A stretch of 64,000 bases of DNA from Lodderomyces elongisporus (GCF_030384665.1 NC_083678.1:992001-1056000); one strand, 5' to 3'. Positions 34,601 to 44,243 are shown, counted from the stretch's first letter. The notes: generated from the letters alone by a model not told the origin. Made by a program: numbers and translations.

Positions 34601-35100
34601 CTATTCAAATAAGAAAGATGTGTGTTTGAAGCTTATGATTTTTTCTTGGTGATTGTGTCTTTCATGAAGTATTCTATGACTTTTGGTTTCAAAAAAGGGT
34701 TATGAGGGTATACAAATCTTCTGCACTAATAAAAAAAAAGAATTTGTTTTCTTTCTTTTTATTATTTATTTTGTGGGTTATCTCCACCTGCCCCACGAGT
34801 GGAACTTGTTTATCCATACTTCCTCTACTTCCTCTTTCTTCGTCCATCCATCCGCCCATTCTTTTGCTCTGTTCGATTCTGGTCTTCATATTTTATTTTC
34901 ATGTTTTTATTTCGCAGCCTCATATGCATCGACAAAAGTCACAGCCGAGGTGTAGAGTAAAACAAAAATTGTTCAGAATTCCCTCTCTCTCCCTCGCTCT
35001 CTCTTTATTTCCTTTATTTCCTCTATTTTTCAACTGCAACACTCATACACCAAAGATGAAACGACTTTTAGCATACATTTGCAACGTCAATAATTACCTA

Positions 35101-35108
35101 TTCTAGAA
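35101..35108. promoter_or_regulatory. HSF/Sfl-type site TTCTAGAA
   Basis: Second perfect TTCTAGAA in the SFL2 upstream region, 7.7 kb from its ATG. Confidence 0.3.
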
Positions 35109-35262
35109 CCAATGTTAGCTGTATACCACTGTTACCGTCTAAAATGAACCAACAAGCTAAAAAAAAATTTCATCCCCTCCAACATATCTTTTCTGTCATG
35201 GCATGAGTAAAAAACAGCACAAGAGGTTTAGACTATACTGGGTAACAAAGATTCTTCTGAAA

Positions 35263-35318
35263 ACTAAAGACTATAAAGACTATAAAGACTATAAAGACTA
35301 AGGACTAAAGACTAAAGA
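35263..35318. repeat. ACTATAAAG-type tandem repeat
   Basis: Tandem copies of ACTATAAAG, then ACTAAAG variants, within the SFL2 upstream region. Confidence 0.85.
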
Positions 35319-35728
35319 GTTTTAAATATAACCATCAACAACGATTAGCTATAGAATGCCCCACAAAAAGTTGTTAAGTGAGATATTTTTTATCTCTTTT
35401 TTTTATATTTTTTTCTTCATTTCTTTTTTCATTCAGTTTTATTTTTAGACCATTGAAACAGATTTTACACGGCTTTTTGATGCCGTGGATGGAGTGGAGA
35501 AAAGGTTTCATTGTGTGTTTGCCTACATACCTTTCTATGTATACATATCTTTCTCTGCGCCCCCTCTCCCCTACTCTTGCAAGAGGTTGGAAAGAAGTAG
35601 AAAAAAAGAGTAAACCCACCTTATTTTTTCCATACTTCTTCTTCTTCTTTTAGTGTCGTTTGTCTTGTTCTATTGTTCAGATGCAAATGCAACATTCCTT
35701 GATGAAATCCAATATATTTGATGCAAAA

Positions 35729-35772
35729 AAACAAACAAACAAGCAAACAAGCAAACAAGCAAGCAAACAAAC
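35729..35772. repeat. AAACAAAC/AAGCAAAC tetranucleotide tract
   Basis: CAAA/CAAG repeats visible directly, in the gene-free region. Confidence 0.85.
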
Positions 35773-36069
35773 CTCTGCGGTTCTTTCTTCTAATCCCCAG
35801 TCTCGTATTGTCTTTGCGATTCTGGACTTAGTTATAACAAGGATGGGTATACATGGCATCTCACATCGGAGATATCTAAAGTTGTCCCAACAACACAGAA
35901 ACAAAGTATTAGCACCTCTTCTCTCTCTCTTTTTTTTTTAATAGATTTCATTCTTTCTTTGTCTACAGTGTACAATTTCTACCCACAACAAAAATTCAAC
36001 CACCTTAAACTCCACTTTTGTACACAAATCACTCGGGGAACAACATCAATCTAAATCTAAATTTTGAAA

Positions 36070-36103
<34 letters not shown>

Positions 36104-36171
36104 GTCAATTAAGTCTTTTTCTTTTTTGAATATTGCCATTCTACTTATATATCTAATTGATGGACCCCACT

Positions 36172-39100
36172 TTACAAGTTCTCCTTCTTCCTCCTAAGTA
36201 GCGTCTTACCACTCAACATATCTTCAACCTCAATCATATCCTTCCAATGGATGGTCTTACCTTTCCTCAACTTGACATCTGCTTCAGTCTCATACAATGT
36301 ACCAACATTGGTGAACTCTGTCAAGTCTCCATGAATACCAATAACAACAGCATTGTGTTTCCTATACTCGTCTTCATCATCATCATAATTATCCACCTTC
36401 CATGCTGCATCTTCCTCTTCATCCTCTGCCTCTTTGTCTCCTTCTTCTCCTTCTTCTTCTTCCTCATTACCACCACTAACATCTGTAGAAAGCTTGATTT
36501 TATCATCATCATCCTTTTCAGTAATATGATTCCATTGTTCAATAAACTCCATTCCCTTTAATGCAAACTTCACTGCAAGAACACGATCGTTTGCTGTAGG
36601 CGTATATCCTTGTTGAACGTGACCTGGAATTGCAGTACGAGTCTCAAATCTGCCATTAGCATTCTCCTTAAGAATATCGGCAACCAATTCAGTAGAATAA
36701 ACCAGCGATGCCTGCTCATTTCTAACAATCAATTTACCATTATGATCTTCACCACGATCGGTTTGAAACACAGTAAATAACAACTCAATATCACGTTGCA
36801 ATTCGCGAAGATTGATCTGAGCCTCAGGAGTATATGTAGCCAACGCACCAGTAATTAATCCACAATAAGATGCAACATAACCAGAGTGGCCACCTTGCAC
36901 CTCAACCACAAACACTCTTCTACGACTTGATGATGCAGATTGGATGACAGCATCACAATACGTCACTAACTGGTTCAAACAAGTATCTGATCCAAGCGAG
37001 TATTCTGATCCAGGAACATTGTTTGAAACGGTTGCTGGAACAACAACCATAGGAATCTCAAATATTGGATAGTTGGCCTTTTGAACATCAAGTTCGTGCA
37101 AAGACTTGAATGCTTCAAATCCACCAATAATGATTAAACCTTGAATGTTGAATTTTTGCAAATAGTAAGCAACTCTTCCATAATCCTGCGAGGGTAACGA
37201 ACGATTGGTACCAATCTCACTTCCACCTCTACTGTGCCACCCTTCAACATCTAACCACTCCAACTTCTTCAAATGACCTTTTGCAAGCCCTTCAAACCCA
37301 TCCTGAGCCGCATACAAGGTATGTCCACGAGAGATATTGTACAAGGTTATTGCCCTTGTAGCGGCATTCAACCCAGCAGATGCAGCACCAACATGAACAA
37401 CAGCAATATTTAATCTCTTGTTTTCGGGCAATTGCCTTGACCTATCGTCATAATAAGTGATGGCTTTATAATACCTATAAGCATCATAGAAATTGGCATC
37501 ACGTAAGGACATGGCCTTGTCAAAGTCTTTTTTGCCGATAGCCTCAGCAACCGCTTGTGTTTGCTTAACTGCATCAACCAAGGGACGTCTAACAATCTTA
37601 TTCTTCAAAATACCAATCATCGGCGAAGGTGTGTTGGGTGTCATTTCCAAAACTGCCTTAATTGCTTCAACACCTTGCAATGTAGCTAATCTTCTATCAA
37701 ATGCAACAGCAGTACCACCCCTCTGCACGTGTCCCAAAATGGTGATTCTAGTATCCAACCCCAAATCAACCAACACTTTCTTGACCTCTTCAGAGGTGAT
37801 TGGATTCAACTCATCGTCAATTGCACCCTCGGCAACAATCACGGTTGTCTTTCTTCTTCCATAAGATCTATGTCTAGCACAAACTTCTTTCAATTCTTGC
37901 TTCCATTGGCCAGCTTTTGGCGGTCTTTCTGGGATAAAAACATAATCAGCACCCGTAGCAATACCCGATAAAAGTGCTAACCAACCACAATGTCTACCCA
38001 TTACTTCAACAACAAATGCTCGAGAATGCGAAGAGGCAGTGGCACCAATATAATCAACCATCTCACAGATCCTTTCCAATGCAGAGTAGGCACCAATAGT
38101 AACGTCGGTTCCGGACATGTCATTATCAATCGACCCAACCAAACCAACAATTTTGAGATGCCTATATGGCAACACTTGCTCATCTGTCAACCTGCCCGAA
38201 GTAACCAATTCTTCAACCAAAGATGGCCATTCGCTTCTAAACAAGTCTGCACCAGTTAACGAACCATCACCACCACAAACTACCAAGGCATCAATACCAT
38301 TAATCACCATATTGTATGCAGCTTGCAATCTTCCTTCACGTTCCCTAAACTCCTTACATCTAGCAGTACCAATAGCAGTACCACCCAATGATAAGAATGA
38401 ACGCACATCAGCCCATTCCATTGGTTTCAACAAGTCACCACCTTTAACCAATCCTTCATAACCTTCGTAAACGGCAAAGACATCGCACCCGTAAAAGATA
38501 CCGGCTCTGACAACTGCACGAACTGCAGGGTTCATACCGGGAGCATCACCACCAGACGTCATCACAGCGATTTTCTTTTTTTTGACTATTTCCTTGCCAT
38601 CTTTTGTGCTTGTTCTAGTCTTTGCCTCAGTCTCATCCAATGCTAAACTGATTTCTGATCTGAATTTGTTCTTGGCATTCAAACCGTCGCCCAATTCATT
38701 TCTACTCTTTAAAATTTCGTGCGTAGTTTGTTGGATATAATCTTGAGCACAGTTGTATTCAGTTTTGGATAATGGATGTATAGTGCTTGAAAAGACCAAC
38801 TGGTTACCCAATGGATCTCTGGTATCAATCATGCTATCAGTGATTTTTTCAATTTTGACCTCCTTTTCAGAATCTTGCAAGATTTTTGCAAGTTTTTGCA
38901 ATTCAGTACTGAAGAAAATGAGCTTTTTGGATATCGCGTTTGATGCAGGCTCTTCATTAGATAATCTCAATTTGATAATGGTGGACTCTGAGAGTTTTTG
39001 ACAGTTGTCTCCATAATAGATACTCATTTCTTGCCAGGGACGTAAATTTCCATTATCATCCAACTCTTGCAATGGATAAGACTCAAGCCAAACTTCTCTT

Positions 39101-39297
39101 AGCGAATCCTTTGACACACCCAATTGTAACTGTGGGTTATTGGCAGCAGAGGCACCATTGGGAGAGACTCTGGAGAAGTTTTTGGTTAATCTAAAGCCCA
39201 AATTTGTGTAGAATTTGAACAGTTGAAGAAATGCCTCTTGGTCATTTGTTATAAGGGAGATGTAGCTGAGCCGACTAACTGAATCCACACTCGGCAT
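36172..39297 (-). CDS. PFK1: 6-phosphofructokinase alpha subunit
   Basis: 1041 residues, a fungal double-length PFK. It phosphorylates fructose 6-phosphate, the committed step of glycolysis, as a hetero-octamer with the beta subunit. The N-terminal ~200 residues are the glyoxalase-like domain of yeast Pfk (SLREVWLESYPL near 65-76). The catalytic half starts at about 241 (IAVMTSGGDAPGMNPAVR), with CGGDGSLTGAD, the catalytic loop GSIDNDMSGTD and VEVMGRHCGWLAL. The C-terminal regulatory half carries GGFEAFKSL, SNNVPGSEYSLG and VEVQGGHSGYVAS. The alpha assignment rests on the N-terminal domain. A very acidic Glu/Asp insert near 935-985 is longer than in S. cerevisiae Pfk1. TTCTAGAA lies 14 bp before the ATG. 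Confidence 0.97.
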   Translation of the reverse strand: MPSVDSVSRLSYISLITNDQEAFLQLFKFYTNLGFRLTKNFSRVSPNGASAANNPQLQLGVSKDSLREVWLESYPLQELDDNGNLRPWQEMSIYYGDNCQKLSESTIIKLRLSNEEPASNAISKKLIFFSTELQKLAKILQDSEKEVKIEKITDSMIDTRDPLGNQLVFSSTIHPLSKTEYNCAQDYIQQTTHEILKSRNELGDGLNAKNKFRSEISLALDETEAKTRTSTKDGKEIVKKKKIAVMTSGGDAPGMNPAVRAVVRAGIFYGCDVFAVYEGYEGLVKGGDLLKPMEWADVRSFLSLGGTAIGTARCKEFREREGRLQAAYNMVINGIDALVVCGGDGSLTGADLFRSEWPSLVEELVTSGRLTDEQVLPYRHLKIVGLVGSIDNDMSGTDVTIGAYSALERICEMVDYIGATASSHSRAFVVEVMGRHCGWLALLSGIATGADYVFIPERPPKAGQWKQELKEVCARHRSYGRRKTTVIVAEGAIDDELNPITSEEVKKVLVDLGLDTRITILGHVQRGGTAVAFDRRLATLQGVEAIKAVLEMTPNTPSPMIGILKNKIVRRPLVDAVKQTQAVAEAIGKKDFDKAMSLRDANFYDAYRYYKAITYYDDRSRQLPENKRLNIAVVHVGAASAGLNAATRAITLYNISRGHTLYAAQDGFEGLAKGHLKKLEWLDVEGWHSRGGSEIGTNRSLPSQDYGRVAYYLQKFNIQGLIIIGGFEAFKSLHELDVQKANYPIFEIPMVVVPATVSNNVPGSEYSLGSDTCLNQLVTYCDAVIQSASSSRRRVFVVEVQGGHSGYVASYCGLITGALATYTPEAQINLRELQRDIELLFTVFQTDRGEDHNGKLIVRNEQASLVYSTELVADILKENANGRFETRTAIPGHVQQGYTPTANDRVLAVKFALKGMEFIEQWNHITEKDDDDKIKLSTDVSGGNEEEEEGEEGDKEAEDEEEDAAWKVDNYDDDEDEYRKHNAVVIGIHGDLTEFTNVGTLYETEADVKLRKGKTIHWKDMIEVEDMLSGKTLLRRKKENL

Positions 39298-39310
39298 TGT
39301 CGATATACTT

Positions 39311-39318
39311 TTCTAGAA
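39311..39318. promoter_or_regulatory. TTCTAGAA just upstream of PFK1 ATG
   Basis: Perfect HSE-type palindrome 14-21 bp before PFK1's ATG, probably within the transcribed leader. Confidence 0.3.
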
Positions 39319-39407
39319 GTTTGATTAGTATTTAAAGGTTCAATTGATGCAAATAGTGTGAATCTAAAGGACAAAAGATGAATGGATAGATGGGTGGATG
39401 AATATAG

Positions 39408-39417
<10 letters not shown>

Positions 39418-39444
<27 letters not shown>
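39418..39444. repeat. (GT)n microsatellite
   Basis: About 13 GT units upstream of PFK1, directly visible. Confidence 0.95.
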
Positions 39445-39447
<3 letters not shown>

Positions 39448-40065
39448 ATATCTGTGCGTTTCGTTGTGAATGTGTGAATTGATTTTAAATGTATATGTCA
39501 CTCCCTATTATTGCGGGATGTTCCTTATCCGAGACTCAGAGCAGGTGATCTTCGGACAACAGTAGTACCAGGAGAAACGGTAGTGGGAAAAGCGGGTGGT
39601 GGTAGAAATAGTGTGTATCTGTCAATTTTATCACACCAGTTTGCACGACCTTGACATTTTCTTAAGAGCTGACAATCTACAAACAAAGAAAAGTTTGCTT
39701 TGTTATTGACAATAAGAGTGGAAACAATTGTTTATAAGATTTCTATAACATTTCCTTACATTTTTTTTTATTATTTTTTTTCCTTTACAACCTTCTCCAC
39801 CAACTTGCATCTCAGCATATCGTGATGGCTGAATGTTGGCATTATAATAGTAAGATAATAAAAAAAAAAAGAAAAAGAAAAAGAAAGGCCACCAAGGAAC
39901 ATACAGTTTGATTTAGAGGCTCGAGACTCTTCAAGTTGATCTTTTTCTCATCCTTGAATTTACATGTTCTGAGATGGAAATGAAAATTTTCCTATTTATT
40001 TTCATTTTTTTTTTTTGTTTTTTTTGGCTCGAGACTCTAACAAAATAACCATTGAATTAAAATAT

Positions 40066-40917
40066 TCATTCATCTATGTAATTTTCAACTCTCAAATTTC
40101 TAACAGTCATTGTAAAAGGGCCTCTACTATAATCAGTAAGACCACCGCTCCATGCAATCGTGTCTTTATTTTGCGTATCTTCTCCTGCCCACAAACTAAA
40201 GATCACTCTCATTGGTGATGTAGGCATTCCATGTTTGTTACCCCTAATCAACTCTCGTACTGGTACATCATTCAAGAACCAAACTATTTTTTCAAAAGTC
40301 CATTCGCACCCATATTTGTAGAATTGGTCATGCGACAGGTGTATTGGTAAATTGTGAAAGTCACCTCTATCATACGTTGTGGTATTACCCTTGATGAAAA
40401 AGTTTGTTTGGTATCGGTATGGATCACTACCTAATATTTCAGCAATATCAATCTCATCCAAATCTTTGCTCTGTAAATATAATGAACTCACTAACCCACT
40501 ACCATGTGATCCTTTAATCTCAGCCTCAACTTTACCGTACATAATATATTCAGTTGAAACTAAAGATGGATTATCAAATGGTTTTTTGATTGTCATTTGC
40601 AAACCCTTGGAACTAAAATTTATACCGTCGTGAGAATATTTTACTGATAAAAATTCAGTACCTTTGGTTAGGGATTCAAATACTGAATCGTTTATAAGGT
40701 TGTAATTTTCATGGTAATATTCTTTTGATATAGAGCTGCCTTCATTACTGTCAATGTCAACACCAATGTCAACATCAATGTCAACATCAATGTCAACGTC
40801 AATGCCAATGCCATTATCAGTGTTCATATCATAATTCACGTTTATCTTATCAGCATTAGCCTCAGCGGAAAGGAAGCCAATTATGTACAAAAGGGTAATC
40901 ACAAAATTTAGTCTCAT
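40066..40917 (-). CDS. CRH12: short Crh-type GH16 glycosidase/transglycosylase
   Basis: 283 residues. The N terminus MRLNFVITLLYIIGFLSAEA is a signal peptide. Residues 36-56 are an unusual IDVD repeat. The GH16 domain follows, with active site DEIDIAE at 154-160 (Glu155, Asp157, Glu160; the ExDxxE form, whereas typical Crh proteins have ExDxE). YGCEWTFEKIVWFLNDVPVR is the conserved Crh beta-strand block. Crh enzymes link chitin to beta-glucan in the wall. Family members are usually near 500 residues, with a Ser/Thr-rich tail and GPI signal; this one stops right after the catalytic domain. CRH12 is suggested by the PFK1 neighbour; the family is more certain than the symbol. Confidence 0.85.
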   Translation of the reverse strand: MRLNFVITLLYIIGFLSAEANADKINVNYDMNTDNGIGIDVDIDVDIDVDIGVDIDSNEGSSISKEYYHENYNLINDSVFESLTKGTEFLSVKYSHDGINFSSKGLQMTIKKPFDNPSLVSTEYIMYGKVEAEIKGSHGSGLVSSLYLQSKDLDEIDIAEILGSDPYRYQTNFFIKGNTTTYDRGDFHNLPIHLSHDQFYKYGCEWTFEKIVWFLNDVPVRELIRGNKHGMPTSPMRVIFSLWAGEDTQNKDTIAWSGGLTDYSRGPFTMTVRNLRVENYIDE

Positions 40918-41297
40918 AATATCTGTAATAATGGTACCTTGATTGGCTTATTTGTATAAGTAAAAGTACAGAAAATAGAAGTAGAGGTACTGGTGATGAT
41001 TAAAAAAGTTTTGCAGCCACAATGTAGTATAACATAGCACAACACAACATAACACAATATAGCTCAACGGAAAAAAAAAGGAACAGAAGAACCGACTTCA
41101 ATGCAACGTTGCAATAAACAATTTTTAGGACCATCACTAACAAAAGAAAATCAAAACAGGAAGAAAGAAAAAAAATAATATTAATAATAATAATAAAAAA
41201 ATTACAACAAAAATCATTGCCAAAAGATCAGGAACAACGCGTAATTAGCCATTTAAAGTATATACAACTTATTTCAACACCTTTTAGTTGATACGAA
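40918..41297. promoter_or_regulatory. divergent CRH12/NSE1 promoter
   Basis: 380 bp with CACAACATAACA-type repeats (41026-41060) and A-rich runs. No gene is seen. Confidence 0.5.
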
Positions 41298-42152
41298 ATG
41301 TTGACAGATATCCACAGAGTGTTACTCACATATATCCGCTCAGTTAAAGCAATACAATTGAACTCTCTTTTAGAGGCGTTCACACTTATTATACAACGCC
41401 TTCATCCCGAACATGAACATGAACATGAACATGAACATGAAAGTGAATCTGGACACAATGCCATAAACAGTCCCAGCATAGAGCCTTCTCGTGATGCGCT
41501 CGAACAGTATATACGTGAAATCAATGCGGAAATTACGAAACAAGGGTTCAAGATTGATCGCAAAAACGATGAATTAAACGGGACACTCTATTTTATATTT
41601 ATCAACACCGCCATGGATGAGATCATAAAGCAAACAACAATCTACACACACATGGAACTCGTTGCGATTAAAAACTTAATTGAGGAGATTATTGAAGCAG
41701 AACATTTTGCATTTAGTTTACCACGAAGTAATGCTCAGCAGATTGTACTGTCTCATTTAAGCCGGCCTTTGAAAGAACTGAGCTATTTTATCGATCGATT
41801 AATTGATGAAGGATGGTTCAAAGCAACTTTAGATGATCGCTTGATCTTGTCTATAAATAGCTTATGCGAATTAAAACAATACCTTTTGGAAACTTATGGT
41901 AATACAAATTCAAGCGAAGGAAATAGAAGAGAAAATAGAAGCCAAGATAGAGATATAGTGGATGGAGGAAATGGCCCAGAAAGCAAATTGTTGATTTGCC
42001 GACAGTGTAAAGAACTAGTTACTCTAGGGGTTTTATCCATTGAAAAAGATGCTTTCCATAGAAGATGTTATGAAGTTTATTGCAGAAACAATAGAATAGA
42101 AGCAAATGAAGATAATTTGCTACGGGTTGGTGCTGACCCATCGACACTATAA
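41298..42152 (+). CDS. NSE1: Nse1-like subunit of the SMC5/6 complex
   Basis: 284 residues from the ATG at 41298. N-terminal LTDIHRVLLTYIRSVKAIQLNSLLEAF and the central block (LNGTLYFIFINTAMDEIIKQTT, then LKELSYFIDRLIDEGWF) follow the winged-helix organisation of Nse1, which with Nse3 and Nse4 forms the DNA-repair SMC5/6 head module. The C terminus should be a RING-like domain with eight zinc ligands. Only CRQC and HRRC plus one Cys are seen, so it looks degenerate or shortened. Residues 38-51 are an HEHE repeat. Two in-frame CTG codons encode Ser. It converges on BRE2 with a 94-bp gap. Confidence 0.75.
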   Translation: MLTDIHRVLLTYIRSVKAIQLNSLLEAFTLIIQRLHPEHEHEHEHEHESESGHNAINSPSIEPSRDALEQYIREINAEITKQGFKIDRKNDELNGTLYFIFINTAMDEIIKQTTIYTHMELVAIKNLIEEIIEAEHFAFSLPRSNAQQIVLSHLSRPLKELSYFIDRLIDEGWFKATLDDRLILSINSLCELKQYLLETYGNTNSSEGNRRENRSQDRDIVDGGNGPESKLLICRQCKELVTLGVLSIEKDAFHRRCYEVYCRNNRIEANEDNLLRVGADPSTL

Positions 42153-42246
42153 TGCCTACTAATTGGTGCTATTTTTCCAATTTTCCACTCCTTCCTGCAC
42201 CTGCACCTCCCCCTCCTTTTCCCGCCCTTCCTTTTCAAATCCAAAA

Positions 42247-43830
42247 TCAGTCCTCAAAAGAGTCTAAATATTGCGCTTCTACTTCGTCTAGCACATCCCA
42301 ATACCATTCTTCAATGACTTGTTCGTCATATCGATCACTCAAGGGTTTATAAGTTCCATTTTGTATGTTTGGTGGATATTCAAAATCGGGACCCGCATTT
42401 AAGGAGGCAACACCATTATTGAAAACAGAGATCATTGGGTAGTACCCAAGAGTGTTATCATCGGTATTTTTATAATTTGGGTTTGCCAGTTGCTTGACAT
42501 TAGCTTCTAAGTTCATTTCATCAACATCTTCAATGTTTGTTGGAAGAAAGGAATAGAGGTCATCAATAGTTCCTTGCTCAATACCATTTTTGAACACTCG
42601 GATCTGAGCATTTGCAATTATAGGTATATTTTTTGTCTTGTCATCCATTTCAATAATCGCTTTTTCCCCAAACACAGTGACAGGATTGAGTAGATGGTCC
42701 ATTGTCTTTGTTTTTGTGTATTCAAATTGATCATAGTAAAGCACACCTTTAGACTTTGTTGGAATTTGGTCTCTAACAATGTTGTTAAATTCGTTAAACT
42801 TAATGTTTGCCTCTACACCTTGTTCCATTTGCTCTATATCTCTTAAACCCCCTGCACCACCAGCATTTCCCACAGCAGTGCTTTTTTTATTCTTGGTTTT
42901 CCTCTTTTTAGATTTGTGTTCAACAGGTATCTCCAATTTTTTTTCTTCCACATAACGATTCAATTGTTCCTTTTGTTCTTTCAAACTTGGTAATTCAACC
43001 AAAAGGCCAATAACATCGCCAGTCTTAAATCCATCCTCATAAACACACTGCTTTTTGCGTCGACTGGTAAACATCAATTGCCCATCAATGTCCCTTAATC
43101 CGTACCCATACCCATCGTAACCTACAGGAGCTTCCAAAGCAGCTTCTTTTCTTGCAATTCCAATCCTTACATGGCTGTCTTTTTTATCATTACCACTATT
43201 ACCAGCACCAGCACCACCAGCACCACCAGCACCACCAGCACCAGCACCAGCACCATTACCACTAGAGGCAGCATTATTACGATCATTGCCATCGTCATTA
43301 TAATCATTGGCTTTCACAATTTTGAATTCAAAATAGTACTTCCCCTCGCGTATACAGACATTTGCTCTAGCCGATCTCCATCCTTCCAGTGTAGTTATGG
43401 TCTTGCAATCTTTGCTAAATAAGATCCCCGTGGACCGATCAAATAGGTTTATGCAAGCGTCATACGGTGGCAAGTCTGTAGTTGCATAAAAATTTGAAGT
43501 GAACACCGGCAGTGGTCTACAAAGTTTATACTTGAATCCACGCCTATTTACAGGAAGGTCCTCGACTTGGTAAAATTGTATATTTTTTATATTGGTAGAT
43601 GTTTGAAATGGTTGTGGCGGAGGAGTTGGATAAACATCCAGAAACTTGAATGGCATGGGCTTTAGTCGTGGGTGTACTACAACATTATGTGCTTTCTGCT
43701 TACTGTTTGAAGTATGGGCCATGGAAGGAACAAATGTAGAAATAGAGGATGTGCCTGGTTGATTGAACCTTCCTGATTGGACCTCATGTGGCCCTCTACC
43801 CAATTCTGGTGTCGTTTTGAGCTCATTCAT
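42247..43830 (-). CDS. BRE2: Bre2/Ash2-like COMPASS subunit (SPRY domain)
   Basis: 527 residues from the ATG at 43830; the longer frame would start with TTG. Bre2 is part of COMPASS (Set1), which methylates histone H3 Lys4. A split SPRY domain is visible: GILFSKDCKTITTLEGWRSA and GKYYFEFKIV, then HVRIGIARKEAALEAPVGYD, GYGLRDIDGQLMFTSRRKK and GDVIGLLVELP. Low-complexity Gly/Ala repeats (near 200-220) interrupt the first half, and a basic KKRKTKNKK loop lies near 310. The C-terminal acidic tail contains YWDVLDEVEAQYLD, near the end where Ash2 family proteins contact Dpy30/Sdc1; that role is inferred from position. Confidence 0.9.
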   Translation of the reverse strand: MNELKTTPELGRGPHEVQSGRFNQPGTSSISTFVPSMAHTSNSKQKAHNVVVHPRLKPMPFKFLDVYPTPPPQPFQTSTNIKNIQFYQVEDLPVNRRGFKYKLCRPLPVFTSNFYATTDLPPYDACINLFDRSTGILFSKDCKTITTLEGWRSARANVCIREGKYYFEFKIVKANDYNDDGNDRNNAASSGNGAGAGAGGAGGAGGAGAGNSGNDKKDSHVRIGIARKEAALEAPVGYDGYGYGLRDIDGQLMFTSRRKKQCVYEDGFKTGDVIGLLVELPSLKEQKEQLNRYVEEKKLEIPVEHKSKKRKTKNKKSTAVGNAGGAGGLRDIEQMEQGVEANIKFNEFNNIVRDQIPTKSKGVLYYDQFEYTKTKTMDHLLNPVTVFGEKAIIEMDDKTKNIPIIANAQIRVFKNGIEQGTIDDLYSFLPTNIEDVDEMNLEANVKQLANPNYKNTDDNTLGYYPMISVFNNGVASLNAGPDFEYPPNIQNGTYKPLSDRYDEQVIEEWYWDVLDEVEAQYLDSFED

Positions 43831-44243
43831 ATTAAATATATGTTGCAATTAATAAAGTGGTTGATAATATGAAATTGATAACTTTGGTGATGTACTTTAT
43901 TTTTTAAACTCAGGAGGACAACTTTGCAAAACTACAAGCTCTAAGAATACCGCTAATATTTTTTTTGTTTTCCGGCTAAATGCGCGTGGAGATGGAACCG
44001 AAATTGCGAGAGGGAAAACAAATTACATCCATACCGTCAAGCCTGCCCTAAAATTTAAGAGTAAAGTGATTACCAGAATCAAACAAAACAAAACAAAAGA
44101 AAAAGGAAAAGGATAAAGAAAAAGATAAAAGAAAAAGAAAAAGAAAAAGAAAAAGAAAAAGAAAAAGAAACAACAAAAGAACAAAGTATACTCAAACTTT
44201 AAAGTGTCTAAAAAGAAATCAATGATCCGCTATACCCCATGTA
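43831..44243. other. BRE2 promoter / thioesterase 3' region
   Basis: Contains an AAAAAG hexanucleotide repeat (44100-44170). No gene is seen. Confidence 0.5.
44119..44169. repeat. (GAAAAA)n repeat
   Basis: Tandem AGAAAA units, directly visible, between BRE2 and the thioesterase gene. Confidence 0.9.

Larger units (their letters stand above)
27410..36171. promoter_or_regulatory. 8.8-kb gene-free region upstream of SFL2
   Basis: No ORF of protein-like composition, no tRNA and no transposon is seen over 8.76 kb. The sequence is dense in microsatellites and homopolymers. It contains two perfect TTCTAGAA palindromes (31615-31622 and 35101-35108) and a GAAATTTC inverted repeat (28906-28913), all HSF-type half-site arrangements. 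Very long upstream regions are known at Candida morphogenesis regulators such as WOR1 and EFG1. A long 5' leader, distal control sites or noncoding transcripts are likely uses. PFK1 ends at 36172 on the same strand, so all of this lies upstream of SFL2 only. Confidence 0.6.
39298..40065. promoter_or_regulatory. PFK1 promoter and CRH12-like 3' region
   Basis: 768 bp. It contains TTCTAGAA (39311-39318), a (GT)n tract and T/A homopolymers. No gene is seen. No GPI-anchor coding continues from the glycosidase gene ending at 40066. Confidence 0.5.

Noticed and set aside
42152..42352. Frame starting at the NSE1 stop codon
   Set aside because: It runs into the BRE2 antisense strand and its Pro-rich sequence lacks zinc-ligand Cys that would complete the RING.
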